Made by a program: the position numbers and the translations under genes. From Synaphobranchus kaupii (taxonomy: Eukaryota; Chordata; Actinopteri; Anguilliformes; Synaphobranchidae), in NCBI GenBank assembly GCA_029718625.1, contig CM056377.1:105412585-105476584 (forward strand): a stretch of DNA of 64,000 nucleotides, read 5' to 3'. Shown piece by piece: positions 35,486 through 47,783 of the stretch; within the stretch, counting starts at the first letter, position 1, and each line of letters begins with the position of its first letter. The notes below the pieces were generated by a model. It was given only the letters and a program-made list of their open reading frames with translations, was not told the DNA's origin and made no database searches.

Positions 35486-36827
35486 TAGTGTTTAATATTT
35501 TCCCGAAATTTTTTTATTTTTAAAACCGGGATTATAACACCTCGCTCCTGGGTTTCCCGGGAAATCCCATCTAAAAAAACAGGGGCGTTCTAGTAGGCTA
35601 TTAGCAAATGTGCAGCCCTACTTGGTTTACAGGCTACCGGCATCCATATGCCATAAAAAACTATCTTTCAGCACCATGGCATTGTCCACTAGCTGCGATT
35701 CTTGAATATCAATAACAACAAACTGTTTTTCAAAGACGTTTTATTAATAAAAGCAACATATTTTCTGTACAAAATGATTGCTGCTTTGAAACTTCGGACA
35801 TCTAAACAAAGGCTATATTAATGCTGGCTATAACTGTTCACGACAAAAAGGTCTACAGGCAAACGGCCAGTGTGTAAGAAAAAGGACTATACACCCCCCC
35901 CCCCCCCCTCTCAAAAAAAATTATGCCTACACATTTTTACCCTCTTTGAAATGTCGAGGGTTTCGGCGGTGAATGCCCAAAACCGATAAATTTGGAAATA
36001 AAGTAACGTGTGTTTTGCAGAAATTTCTCACGTTTATAACAAGCCAATAAAAAAATAAAACCTAAATAAAAAATCTAGGTTTTTGCTGCAAGAACTGTGA
36101 GTAATAGGCCTACATTATATAGCCTAAGTAAATGTTATGGCAAAAATACAATAACTTAATATGATGGCATACATACAATATCTCCATCAAGACACATAAG
36201 CAAATATACGATAGCCAAACCGTTGTGAAATGAGGGACGTTTAGCTGTAGAATTTCTGCAGAATCCGATGTCCTGAAATAACAAAACTATGGATTTGTGT
36301 TCATTAGTAGGCTACCCCTTGTCCCTATCCACGGTTGCCCCCTAGTGGTAGCCTAGTCATTGACGTCGCAATTATAGTAGCCTATACTTTTCTCTAAAAT
36401 TAATTTACAACTTTTAAAAAAAAACAGATATTTTGCCTGGTTAGTATTAAGTTTCTTGCACATGTTGCTTGACATGATTTTGCTCTCCACGTTTGGAGCA
36501 GGTATACTTAACTTCTATTTCCTGTGTGCGCTAGCAACGTTCGCGTGCTATAAAGTGCAATCAGTTACCGAGTTTTCGCTTGTCAATAAGCAGTCATGAG
36601 TAGGCATCAGTTTTTTCAAATGGTGGATACTGCATTTTGGAAATAAACTTAATATATTGATTATTTTATTGTATTTAATTCGGCCAAATATAATGCAATA
36701 GTCATTTATATGCATTGCCGATGTTAAATTTCCTGGTTTCCCGACGTCACTCCCCGGTTGGGAATGGGAAGGAATTGTGATGGGAAATACCGGGATCCCG
36801 GGAACTGGGAACTGGGATTAATCACTA
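35486..36827. mobile_element. hAT-type element, 1,342 bp, no transposase
   Basis: Ends 'TAGTGTTTAAT' and 'ATTAATCACTA' are inverted and flanked by CACCTCAC (35478-35485) and CACCCCAC (36828-36835), an 8-bp duplication with one mismatch. Both subterminal regions carry CCCGGG palindromes (tttCCCGGGaaa at about 35557, atCCCGGGa at about 36796). A poly-C run lies at 35894-35908. No transposase or BED zinc finger is readable, so it is non-autonomous or fully decayed. Part of the interior (35990-36060) resembles 44160-44210 in reverse complement. Confidence 0.75.
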
Positions 36828-36835
36828 CACCCCAC

Positions 36836-38244
36836 TGATGAAAGCTTTGCTAAAGGGAAAGGATTTCCCTCTCTTCAGCAGAGCATCCTGAAACAAGGTG
36901 TGTAAAACTGTAATACCAGCTCCGATGATCTTGTGCCACTGGTGCAACGATGGGCCCCATGAGTACTTTGTTATTTTGAATACCAATACCATTTACAATA
37001 GCTTTTCTGTGTCCGTTAAGTCTGTTCGTTAAGTCCGTTAAGTCCCCCCCCCCCCCCCCCCCCCCAGTCTTTACATTAAGGTTATGCCCTTGATTTCCAA
37101 AAAGCTTTTCAAAATTCCTATTTGTTGAGCTTCTGTCAAAAAACAATTCCTAACTCCAGTTGACGCATGTTTGTCTGACTAAAGTATGACGATGATTCGT
37201 ACTATGCTTTTCTGATGACAATACCAAGTCTGAATGGAAGCAGTTCTGCCAACTCTCACACCAACTCTGAGGCAGGGAGGTTTGCCTGAATCAACTTCTG
37301 CTGACACCGACACCAACTCTGAACAAGGCTGATTCATCTGGACCTTTGACAGTAATACAACTTCTAGACATTTACACCTGGCTGCTGTACACCTACTTCA
37401 GCTCAACAAGATAATATATATAGGCAAAGGATTGAGTAGAGGAGAGAGTATGACATACAAACAAAGATACATGGACTGTATCTGTACATGGACTGTATCT
37501 GGCACTCGCTGTAGTGGTTTTGCAGAGCAAGTACAATCAGATGAAATGCAAATTCATATGGTAACCAGTAATAAAGTTTAGGTTTAGACATCCATTTTCC
37601 CTCCTTTATATCATTTAATTGAGAAGACAAATAGCTTGGTTTTATAACAAATCGTTCATTTCACTGCAGCTATATTTTATATACTTACCTACCATACCAA
37701 CAATGTACAATAAATGTGTGTGGATTTATGCACATTGTCCCAGTCAGCAGTATGTCCCAGTTCATTGGAAATTCTGGAAAGTGACAATGCACTCCAGGAG
37801 AGGCATAATGTAATGTAATGTTGCCCTGTGTCATATCCTGCCTAAGGCAAGAGTTTCCTGTTATGTTTTGAGTCGCCATCTTTACTGTCTATGACCGAGA
37901 AATCCTACAAATAGCATATCCATTTTTCCGCTTGCCTCAAGGGGATATCTGTTTAATATTTCATCAATACAAGTGATTCTCTTTCCAGTGTGCCAAGTGC
38001 AATGTTTATGTGTGATAATTTAGTTCTATATCATCCAAGTTTGATTTGAAGAGGAAATTAAGAAAACAGGTTTATAATGCATACATAGATGAACGTTCTG
38101 AGCCCATGAAAATTTTTGGTTGGATTACAGGTCGAACAAGGTGTACATATTCTAACAGCCCTCCTAATTTAAACATAAAAGTGCACAAAACAGAAGCTAA
38201 GGATTACAAACTCATTTTTAAAAGATCTCTGAAATACATTACAC
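36836..38244. other. Non-coding DNA with poly-C run
   Basis: A run of 22 C lies at 37044-37065, preceded by short 'AAGTCCGTT' repeats. No gene was recognised. Confidence 0.5.
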
Positions 38245-38248
38245 TTAA

Positions 38249-38658
38249 AGGTTGTATCAGTGATTTTGGGTGGAAACATAAATGATCACATTCATCTGAT
38301 TTTTCCTTACGATCCGCTAGCTGCCCGCCCCATAAGCAGGCCGTCAAAAAACCGCGTGTCTGTAGGCAGCCTATGCTCCGAGATCGTACACAAAAACAAA
38401 TGGTACTACCAACCACTCAAAACCAAAATAAACAGTATTCCAACCAATCACAATGATCTGCACAAACGCTAATACTCTTATCTCGCTGAAATCTTGACGG
38501 ATTTACAAACGGTTTGGTTTCTTACAAACGTTATTAACGTGGTTATAATTCTGGATGCTTGAACACTATTTTTTAAAACATAACATAATTATTCATAAGT
38601 ATGTTTGTTTGGGATTTCGCTTCAGAAGTGACGTCACCCAAAATCGCTGATACAACCT
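38249..38658. mobile_element. TTAA-flanked MITE, 410 bp
   Basis: 'AGGTTGTATCAGTGATTTTG' at the left mirrors 'CAAAATCGCTGATACAACCT' at the right, and both ends are bounded by TTAA (38245-38248, 38659-38662). TTAA targets are used by piggyBac and Kolobok elements. The AGG... end is not the usual piggyBac CCC start, so Kolobok-like is a possibility. No coding sequence. Confidence 0.8.
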
Positions 38659-38662
38659 TTAA

Positions 38663-41117
38663 ATAAACACTGGGAAATAATGGCAAAATGTTGCCACATT
38701 TGCTATACAGTATTAACTTTTTTTTTTAAATCCTCCAGAATTGTGTGTACTTACATGGTGCAACTTGAAATCCTAACACCTGTTGCCTAATTTGGTTCCA
38801 GCCCTAGTGATTGCACAGGGTAAGCTACACAATGTAATACATGCAAGAACAACTGCAAGGGGTAATAATTCATTAGGCAGGTCCAGATTTGAACCTAGCT
38901 TATAGTTCTAAGGAAAACAGTCAAATAGTTGTACCGTTCTAGGGAAAAATCTATTTAACGTAGCAACACGCCCTATCCATTAGTTTTCCAACCAATAACT
39001 TTTTTTTGTTGCAAGCATAGACTAAAACCACTGCCCCCAAAAAACATAAGAATGGTAATGAATTGCTAAAGGGCCACAATATTACATGACTAAAATGCAC
39101 AATTGTTATTTTATTTTCAAATTGTGGGACAAACATATGTCCACTCTGACTGAAGGTTGAACAAAGCTGACCAGTACACTGGATTCACACACAGCATTCC
39201 CTTAGAGAATGCTACCTCACATACCATGGTGAACAGGAACGTATAACCTTTGATCAGAAAGTTCCTCTTTGATGTTTCATTTCATCAGTCAAGTGGATTG
39301 CCTGCTTCAGCTTCTAAGAACTTAGTGAAGCTCTTAGATTGTGCAACAAACTGAAAATGAACACTGAACAAAACTGAGCGTTTTACTGAGCCATTTTCCG
39401 TCCACTATTTTGAATGCGGAATCTGGAACTAATGTCACAGCGCAAAATCTTCCCCAGAACTACTTGAGAGCGTAGAAGCCGCATCCGAAACTGCCCGACC
39501 GCCATTAAACCCAAGAAGAACAAGAACAACTGTTGCTCAACGCAGAAATTCCTGAAATACCCAAAAAGAAGCGCCCATCACTCTCGGCAAATCGCGACGC
39601 CAAGCGCATGAAATTGTCTCGACCTAGCGAACCTCCACACGAGTCAGGCAAGACGCCATAAGGTCCAGCCCGTTCCAAACAGGCACATTTTGAACGGGCA
39701 CTGCAATAGTATGTATAAAATTCAGATGCTCCCCAAATGTATTTCTTTGACAACTTATTTTTAACAACCTGACAAAATTTAATTTAACAAACTGATTGAC
39801 AAATACTGCCAAAAAATGTCATATCGTATGTTAGATGCACCTTAATGCTGTTAATACTTGTAATGGAACATACAAACTAAGAGCTTTTTTTTTAAATTAA
39901 ATTTTAAAAGGTAAAAAGGTTTCTATGGTTTGTCTGTCCTGCACTGTCCCGCATAGCCTTTTTTGCTGTCCTGCAACTGAACCAGCCAGACCTGGTCACC
40001 TAAATGGGAAGTTACTGCAGTATAAGCTTTTTCTTCATGAATTCTGCAAAAGCCTCCAGAGCAATTGTCTCTGAATCAGAGAGCCCTCATCAATCTTTAA
40101 TCCCCCAGATTGCTGTGCAGAGCCTCAGCAGATAAAACTCATGTGCACGAGGGAGGAAGAGCCCTTGGTCCCAGAGTCCCAAAGTTCAAGCACGGGTCGT
40201 ACTACTTGTTGACACTTGCCAGGTCTGGGCAGGAGCAAATCAACTGGGATTTCGTCTCCAAAATATTATTTTGCTTGTGCTCGTGCTGTATTGAAGCACT
40301 CTGTCAGTTTTGTCTGCAACAATAACAATGCATCCATCTTCCGCTGCTACTTGTCAGGGAATCTATTCTTGCAGCAAAGAGGTGCAGAAAGGAGAAACAA
40401 GATCACAGGAGTGTGGCGCAGTCTGAACATCAAAGCCACCAAATGTAGAGCAGACTGTCAGGACAATGGTAGGATAATACCATCACCATATCATCATTTT
40501 CAGGGAAGGGATTAGGGGAAATAATTGCACAGCATAAGCATTCTCCCACGGTTTCGTCTGTTGTAGTACTTCTTTTTTGCAAACAACTCTTAAAGCAGTG
40601 GAAAACTCATTTCTGCTCAGCTGAGAAAAGCTGGAAAGGAGGATTTATCATGGTTCAGAGCTTAAGGAAATGCAAGCTACAATAAAAGCAATGGTAGCAA
40701 ATATGCCAGGCTCAAGAAAAAAAAACACACATTATAGTTTAATCAATTTGGTTAAATGTATCACAACTAAAGAAAAGCTACAAATATTTTAACAAAACTT
40801 TTACTTTCAATCTACCACCATGCCATCGTGTCTTTAAAGAATGATAAGTTTGGACAAAGTTTGACCTAAACTTTTTAAAGTGCATTTGATTTGTGAATAT
40901 ATGAGCAAAAGAAGCTTCACTGGTTTATGGAGTGTTTATTTTTTCTCCTTGTGCAGGTAGGATCAGAGTGGATTCAAGGAATTCCCTGATGCATGTTGTA
41001 AAGAATGGTGTTCATTTTAGGATATTCTCAGTTTTGTTCCTCCATCTTGTCCCTACCACTCAAAAAATCCATTACTTTCCATCTCTATGCCTCCAGAGAA
41101 CATCTCATTGCATAACA
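38663..41117. other. Non-coding DNA with a basic short open segment
   Basis: Mostly unique sequence. At about 39511-39660 (plus) an open segment without an upstream ATG reads 'PKKKRPSLSANRDAKRMKLS' and then stops. It may be debris of a repetitive element ORF. 40098-40330 is non-repetitive with balanced composition. No exon structure was found. Confidence 0.35.
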
Positions 41118-41205
41118 TTTCATGCGTTTAACAGACACTCTTATTAAGCAACACAGCTTACTTTTTAGCATACAATTTATTTATTCACCCAGATATTTTA
41201 CTGAA
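41118..41205 (-). mobile_element. Degenerate L2-type LINE tail
   Basis: 'GCGTTTAACAGACACTCTTA' is a decayed reverse complement of the L2 tail stem (compare 16880-16930), followed by downstream flanking blocks seen with such tails in fish. About 90 bp remain. Confidence 0.5.
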
Positions 41206-44159
41206 ACACCAAAGGGGGGAAAAAACCTAAAATGTCTACACTGTCTGGTCCTGCCTCCATCACAACATTATTCTCTGCCCTACCCCAAGGAAATAAAATA
41301 CATCTTCACAAGAGATGTAGACTTTGATGATATGATATTCTTTTCAAAACATGACACTATCACTTTGACAGAAAATAAAAAAATACTGCTTTAAATGAAG
41401 GAATACATGTCACTCAGATAGAGTACATTTTAGCCCAACTGGACTCATATAAACTTTGAATTGAATTAATAATATGCTGTGTAGTCTCATTGTATTATGG
41501 CCTTTTCTTTAAGCAATAATCTTTTCACTGCATTTACACTGGTAATTTCATGAAACTTAAATCAAATTGTTTGACATATCAGATACATATTGGTTTTTCT
41601 GCTCAAAGCCTAAACAGCAAAAAGGTATAAGAGCAAAGTAAGCCAAATATGATCTCTACTGCACAGTTAAGGTAACCCATAACAAGGGCCCATTGCATGC
41701 TTTACCTTGTAAATATGAAATATATGAGAATGCAATATATAGGGGCACCATTCCCCTCACAAGTATAACCCATAGGTACACCAAAATATCTTACAGTACT
41801 AACAGTTGGCACTAAATAACCTATGAAAACTAATGGTCTGAAATGTCAAATGTTTTCATCCAGACCTTATAGTACGTAGGCACATTCAACATCAAAGTAT
41901 AGTGTTAGCACAAAAAGTAAGATCAGTAAAAAGTATTTAAATTGCTATATCAGGTAAATGGCTAGAAATGATGAATTCATGAATGTATATAAAAAGCAGA
42001 AGGGGACATGTAGGATCCATGCAGGTCTACCCAGTCTCTCTTTTGTGTCCTCCAGTAGGTCAATCATCCCCAGTATCAATGTGCTACTCCTCCAACGAGT
42101 GAAAGCCGAGATGACCATAAAGTCATAAACTCTGCATAAAGAAGCAATTAATAATAACTGCTACATCTGTTAATATGTAGCAGTTATTTGGAAAGTAATA
42201 CTTGGAGAAAGTTTGGTGAGTTTGGATTTTTTTGCTGATGTACTTTAAATGTATCTGCTTTGCACAATGGATACCAAGTTTACTTACAAATCACGCTTGC
42301 ACAACAGAGCCTGATAACCACATACTGTACTCTCTGAGAGATTCTTTTCTCATCCCCAGAATTTAGAGAAATGCAGTACAAACATATATCTTCAGAAACA
42401 CACATGAATGTGCCTGTCATACAAAGAGAATTGTATTTTAGCAAATTAATTCATAGACAATCTCAGACTACAGACCTCACAGCTTTGAGCACAGCTGGAT
42501 CCCTTGCTAAGGGCGGGTTCAATTTAAGCATCAAGTTAGCAAGATAAGAAAAAATCAATAAGAAATTTTGGGCCATACTGCTTTTTGTGATAACACATAT
42601 TTCATTTTTTTCATATTTTAATAAAATGGAAAATGTAATGCATTACCTTTGGTTTAGTGACCCCATTTGTATTCTTAAGAAAACAAACATTGTGAGTGTT
42701 TATCATACCAGTTAGAATTACTTTTTGCCACCTGCCCTGAACCTACACAATAAGTCTAACATTTTCTAAAAGCATTCGTAGTTTCTGTGCTTTTGTGGTG
42801 TTTTGCTAAAGATGGGTACATCTGTGGCATAGTGCTTCTATGTTAAATGTGGCACACTGTCTACTGTGACTTTCCAGCTCCTAAATCCTGCCGTGAATCC
42901 TGATGAAAGTGTGGCCTCGGTGCCTCCTATTTCATACAGTCTGATACAACATGACAATTATTATTACACAATTGATGTTAGTCTAAACAGTGTTATTTAA
43001 TATCACTAAAATAAACATTATACATGCATATCACACTCAAGTTTTCCTCTTGCATCACTTTCACTGGCCTCAGAAAGAAACAAGGATCCGCCACACATAA
43101 GACATAACTTTGAATCACTATAAATGTTCGAGTTCAAAACAAAACTTTTGCGTGTTCAAACATGTCCGTCATCAGTATGGCTTTAAAGACAGAGATCATA
43201 CTTTATCAGTCTCTGTGATGACAAGTTACAATAAAATGTAATACTGATGCTCTAGTGTTATAAAGTATTCCTTTTTAATGACAGAAAATGCCGTTCTTCT
43301 GTTGTCCACTCTTCTTCTGTGGAGTGGAAACGATGTACCGGCGCTGAGCATCATGGATACTGCAGTATTTGAAATACAAACTAACAAAAAAAGGCCAAAA
43401 GATTTCTCTTAAACAAATGTTCAAATATTTGTAACGAAGGTCATAAAATGATTGCGATACATCTGCACAGCCGTGTTTAAAATCTGCATATAAGCAAATA
43501 AATGCAGGTATCCCTGATAAAATCTGTGATAACTCGCTTCACCCTATTTATTTACAAAGTCCGTGCATTTTTACAATAGCAAGGTATTACAGTCGCCAGC
43601 TGCGATAGGTAGGCTACTCGCTGTGGAAATGTCTGTAGGCCTACTGGGCGTTAGTGAAATGGAATAAGATAAACTCTTCAGTTGTAACTTCATGCAGGTA
43701 CGATATTTGGTTTCTTAAATGTATTTAGGCTATATAAGAAATGTTGTCGAAAAAGAAAAATTGGTGTCGATCTAAACTGAAAGTAGCCTACAGTAAGCAA
43801 GGAAAAAACGTAGAATGTTTATACTACTTTTTAATAATATATCATTGTTCCTATATTGGGACATGATTAGCCTATTTTACAATGTAGAAACGGTGCATTT
43901 TATGCAGTGTATTGTCTGGAACTGTGGCAAGATGAAGCTCATAAGCAGTCTGGTCTAGCACCCTGCTGATTTATTGGCCTGCAGGGCGATGCTTTCGCAA
44001 GGGATGAAACGTTTTAACAATTCTGCGTTGGAACTTCCGGTTTTCTTCAAGCTGTAATGTATAATTTCAGAGAAACATGCATACTGTAATTGGGATGGAT
44101 ATGACTACCACTAGGGGGGCACAGTGCATAGGGCTACTTCTCAACTAATTTTGTGAAAT
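41206..44159. other. Non-coding DNA with a perfect short hairpin
   Basis: A perfect 14-bp inverted repeat with an 8-bp loop lies at 42153-42188. No gene or large repeat was recognised; 43310-43640 is slightly less AT-rich. Confidence 0.4.
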
Positions 44160-44300
44160 TTAGCTTGTTATAAACGTGAGAAATTTCTGTATAACACAGG
44201 TTACTTGATTTTCAATTTTCTCAGAACAGCTAGAAACTGTTTGTAAAACACCCTTTTAACAAACCACTTTTAATCGGTTATGCCTACGGGATAACTACTA
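44160..44300. repeat. Dispersed repeat matching the hAT interior at 35925-36060
   Basis: 'GCTTGTTATAAACGTGAGAA' plus ATTTCTG matches the reverse complement of 36022-36050, and TAATCGGTTATGCCTAC matches weaker similarity near 35925-35985. Probably part of a second, more decayed copy of the same hAT family. Its ends were not found. Confidence 0.55.
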
Positions 44301-44757
44301 ATAATAATGATATTTCTTTGTGTACCAAGCGAACCTACTTTAATCAGTGACTTGTTGAAGTCAATGCACTGATTGAGTTTTTTTTTAATTGTACTTAATA
44401 TTCTACTATGATCTGACTTCTCACAATGCCTTAGGGTGGTTTAACCATAATGTTTGTGAATAAAGCTCTTTTCCCTCAACTTATTCAAGACTCGAACTAA
44501 GTATTCAACTGTTTGCCCCATTTAGTTACCAACTTAAGTAGCCTTGAAACATTAGCCTTGGAACATTAGCTCGCTGTTCCTTTCACCTCGTTACATTCTC
44601 CTTTATTCTGAGAGGCAGGGTGTGTATTTTCTATTAAGCTTGCGTTAGTCTTTTAGCCAGTAAATGTCCGGTGCAGCTGTCCTGTTTTGTCCTTTTTACC
44701 TGCGGGACAATTGTGTTCGGAACTGTAGTTCTGTTCGTTCTCCGGGTATGTCTCTCC
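44301..44757. other. Non-coding DNA, no feature seen
   Basis: No gene or recognised repeat. Confidence 0.4.
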
Positions 44758-45140
44758 TCAGTTAACATAATGTAAAATAAAGTAATACTTTTTTAAATAT
44801 TTTGTCACATATCCTTTGCATGCCATGACTTCCTGATGTCTGCGACCCAACGATATCAGAAGACTCTTGATATCTTATTTTCTGGTACTCCAACAAGCGA
44901 TACTACAACCTCTCTGCATTTGAATGGATCTCTATGGGAATTGGGGGGTGGGACTAGATTTAGCTGTAAATTATGCTGGAACAGTATGGAACACATGGTT
45001 GGCTAAATGGCTCTAAATCATCAAGGGTCTGACATATCAAACAAGCCTTAAACCATCACTCTTCTGCCAGATATGTTGGGTCACAGACATCAGTTATGTT
45101 GAGTCACAGACATCAGGAAGTCATGGTATGCAAAGGATAT
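44758..45140. repeat. Hairpin-module copy with 43-bp inverted ends
   Basis: Long similarity to 1588-2010 (CTCTTGATATCTTATTTTCT, CCTCTCTGCATTTGAATGGA blocks). Inverted ends 'ATATCCTTTGCATGCCATGA' (44809-44851) and its complement (45098-45140) pair almost perfectly. Compared with 1588-2010 it lacks the segment corresponding to about 1839-1918. No coding sequence. Confidence 0.85.
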
Positions 45141-45429
45141 GCCAATCACTATCTCATAATTAAGGGATAAGTGGATATGGACACGTCAGGCTCCAGAACT
45201 ATTCCGTCCGTTTAGAATCTATATCTTTTGTATCGCGTCCTCTGGGAAAGCCAGCGGATTTTGTCGGTCTCTAATAATCTCTCCCTGCGAAGAGACCCCC
45301 TCACTACCCGCACCAAGTTCTACGGGATCTTCCCAGAATGGAGATGCCTTTTTCAAAAGTCATGGAGTTGATTGGTTAAAAGGCGATGCTTTTATACTTT
45401 TCAGTCCGTTAGCCTGAACATAACCTGCC
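45141..45429. other. Non-coding DNA, no feature seen
   Basis: GC-richer stretch 45200-45360 without a recognised domain or repeat. Confidence 0.35.
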
Positions 45430-45724
45430 CCAGAACAGGGGCCTGTTTCACAAAGCAGGATTACTGAGTTAGCTTGATAACTGCAGAGTAAAATCCAGAA
45501 CAAGCTCTTTTGACTTCAGTCGATGTTTCAGATTTGGGAGGGTTAAGGGTTTTACTCAGTGGAAGATCCACAAAATCATTTGTACATTGTACTTTCATTT
45601 ATGCAAATGAAGATGGACACTCCTCCTCTGCCCCCCCACCCCTCTCCCTCACTCATCCCACAAAGTATTTTTCAAAATTGTTTAGTAGGCGGACACTAGC
45701 TGAGACAGTGAGTGTACTTACTCT
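45430..45724. mobile_element. Two adjoining MITE fragments
   Basis: 45440-45500 ('TTTCACAAAGCAGGATTACT') is of the family seen at 2533 and 6705. 45567-45724 matches 49287-49437 (AAAATCATTTGTACATTG, CCACAAAGTATTTTT, GTAGGCGGA blocks) and ends 'GTGTACTTACTCT' just before TTAA (45725-45728), the same end type as the 48836-49437 element. Confidence 0.7.
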
Positions 45725-45728
45725 TTAA

Positions 45729-47783
45729 ACAAAGGCCATGACCGAATATGATTGCTGTTCCCTGCCCCCTGTCCACTCAGACCCCTGTCTACTATGTGCC
45801 CTATCCCCTCACTTTGCAAACAGTGTGCAAAAGAATGTTTTGCAAAACTCTTTCCAAACTAGTGAGGAAGCAGTTCGTAATATTTTTTATTTTTTTTATT
45901 GAGAATATCAGTTAGTTTACATATGACGATGGTTACAAAGTGTAGATTATGAATGAAGATAGAATTAACAAAAATAAAAACAGAGTAATATGTCCCGCTC
46001 TTGTACTACAAGTTTTAGTTTTTACTTCCGGTTTACTTCCAGAAATTGTCGGAAGAGTGCACAGTTCTGTGGATGAGTGTGCTCCTGAATCCCCTCAACA
46101 AATTGCCGGAAATAAGGGTTTCATCCTGGTATATTAAGTGCCCCCATTTTTGAGAAAAACTCGCCCACTCAAAAGCTTTTTGAATCAAATATGCACCCTC
46201 AAAGGGGTTAAGGGATCGTATTCAGTCACAGCCAAAGTGTCGGATATGTTGTTCCTCACTTTCCCAACAAAAGTGATCACCATAGTTATCATATTTTAAC
46301 TATTTACGCAATCACTATGTTTAGCCAAACCAAAAGCTGCTAGTTGTTTTAGGTACAGGAGAAAATGGAAAACAAAATCTAAACTTTTGTTGTCATCATA
46401 TGGTTTTCTAAATAAGAACAACTGCTTATTGGAGGTGAAGCTCCATTTTTCTGCATTGCATGACATGAAGTATTGTAAAATTAACCTGATGACAGGGGCC
46501 TACAGTTTGGCTTGATAACGTGTTTACTTAATAAGTATTATGTTTATGTAATATGGTGTAACATGTTTGGGGCATCAGCGACATTGAGTGAGAGGGAGAT
46601 GATCTGCAAACCACTTTTTAACTTTGCTTATGAAAACCGAAGAAACTGAATAACAAAATAGCGTCAGCACAGGTGGTTTTTGTCACCACATCAAAAAAAA
46701 CAAAAAAAACAGAGCTGGCTGTGATAAGTTCACTCGGTGCAATGGATATTCACGCGGTGGTGCAGGCTGATGAGAAAGTGGTGTCCCAAAATGAGTGTTT
46801 TGCTCGTGCAATCACCCCTGATGTAGTGTACTACATATCATCAGCTATGTAGGACAGAGCAAATGACTGAACGAGTGGGCCATTTGGGACGCAATCATAG
46901 TCACAGAGCTGGCTTGAAAGGGGTCTGTTAAACATTTTCCTGCGAGAATCAGTACGTGGAATGCAGAAAGCAACTGCGCCATCCTGGAGCTGGGCAATAC
47001 CTATGGACTCAGCCACACTTATACAGGTTACTTCAGTTTTAGTATCAATATCAGTTTGAAGCAATATTTATGTTTGATGAACAGCTATTAAATAAATAAA
47101 TAAATAAATAAATGCTGGTTTGCCAATACAATATACTGTATGTAACTTTGGAAAATGTAAGTAATTGGGAACCAATGATAAAAAAAACAAGTTCTCAAGA
47201 AGCAGGTAGGCAGCAAAGCATTATTTTTAATCTGTGGGAACTTGAATGAATGGGGGCAGTTTACCCTGCTGCAGTCCATCAGTTTCACATAACACATTTT
47301 AAGTACCCTCAGGCTGTCAACACAACAGTTCTCAGCATGGGTAAAACTCAGCCTATAGTTTTCATAAATAAATAGTTCAAGAAGCATTTTTTTATTTGCA
47401 AACATCTGAGAAGCAGACTTGATATGGAGTTATTTCTTTAATCCTGTTTATCATTTAAAGTAATGAAAGGCTACTAATCCAAAATTAATTAAAGGTGCCT
47501 TTCAACTGGTGAATTTGAATATCTCATTGGGACTGCATATGCAATAGAACTTGCTGCTGAATATGTTTACAAAGCATAAGATTTCATAAGAAATTCATGG
47601 CAGTTCATTTTTGAACATTTGTGTGCTAAGTATTAATAGATTTTATCAATATTAATTTAAATCAGAAAATATTGAAAATACTTAAAATTAATTTTATAAT
47701 TAAATAAAGTTAAACAAGGTTAAATATTCAAAAGCATTTTGACAGTAGTATAGATATGTGTGTGTGTGTGTGTGTTTTGTGTA
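45729..47783. other. Non-coding DNA with (AAAT)n
   Basis: (AAAT)n at 47091-47113 and TG tract at about 47756-47775 next to the Tc1 end. 46730-46885 contains 'GCCATTTGGGACGCAATC', a GCGTCCCAAATGG-type MITE terminus in reverse complement. No gene. Confidence 0.4.
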
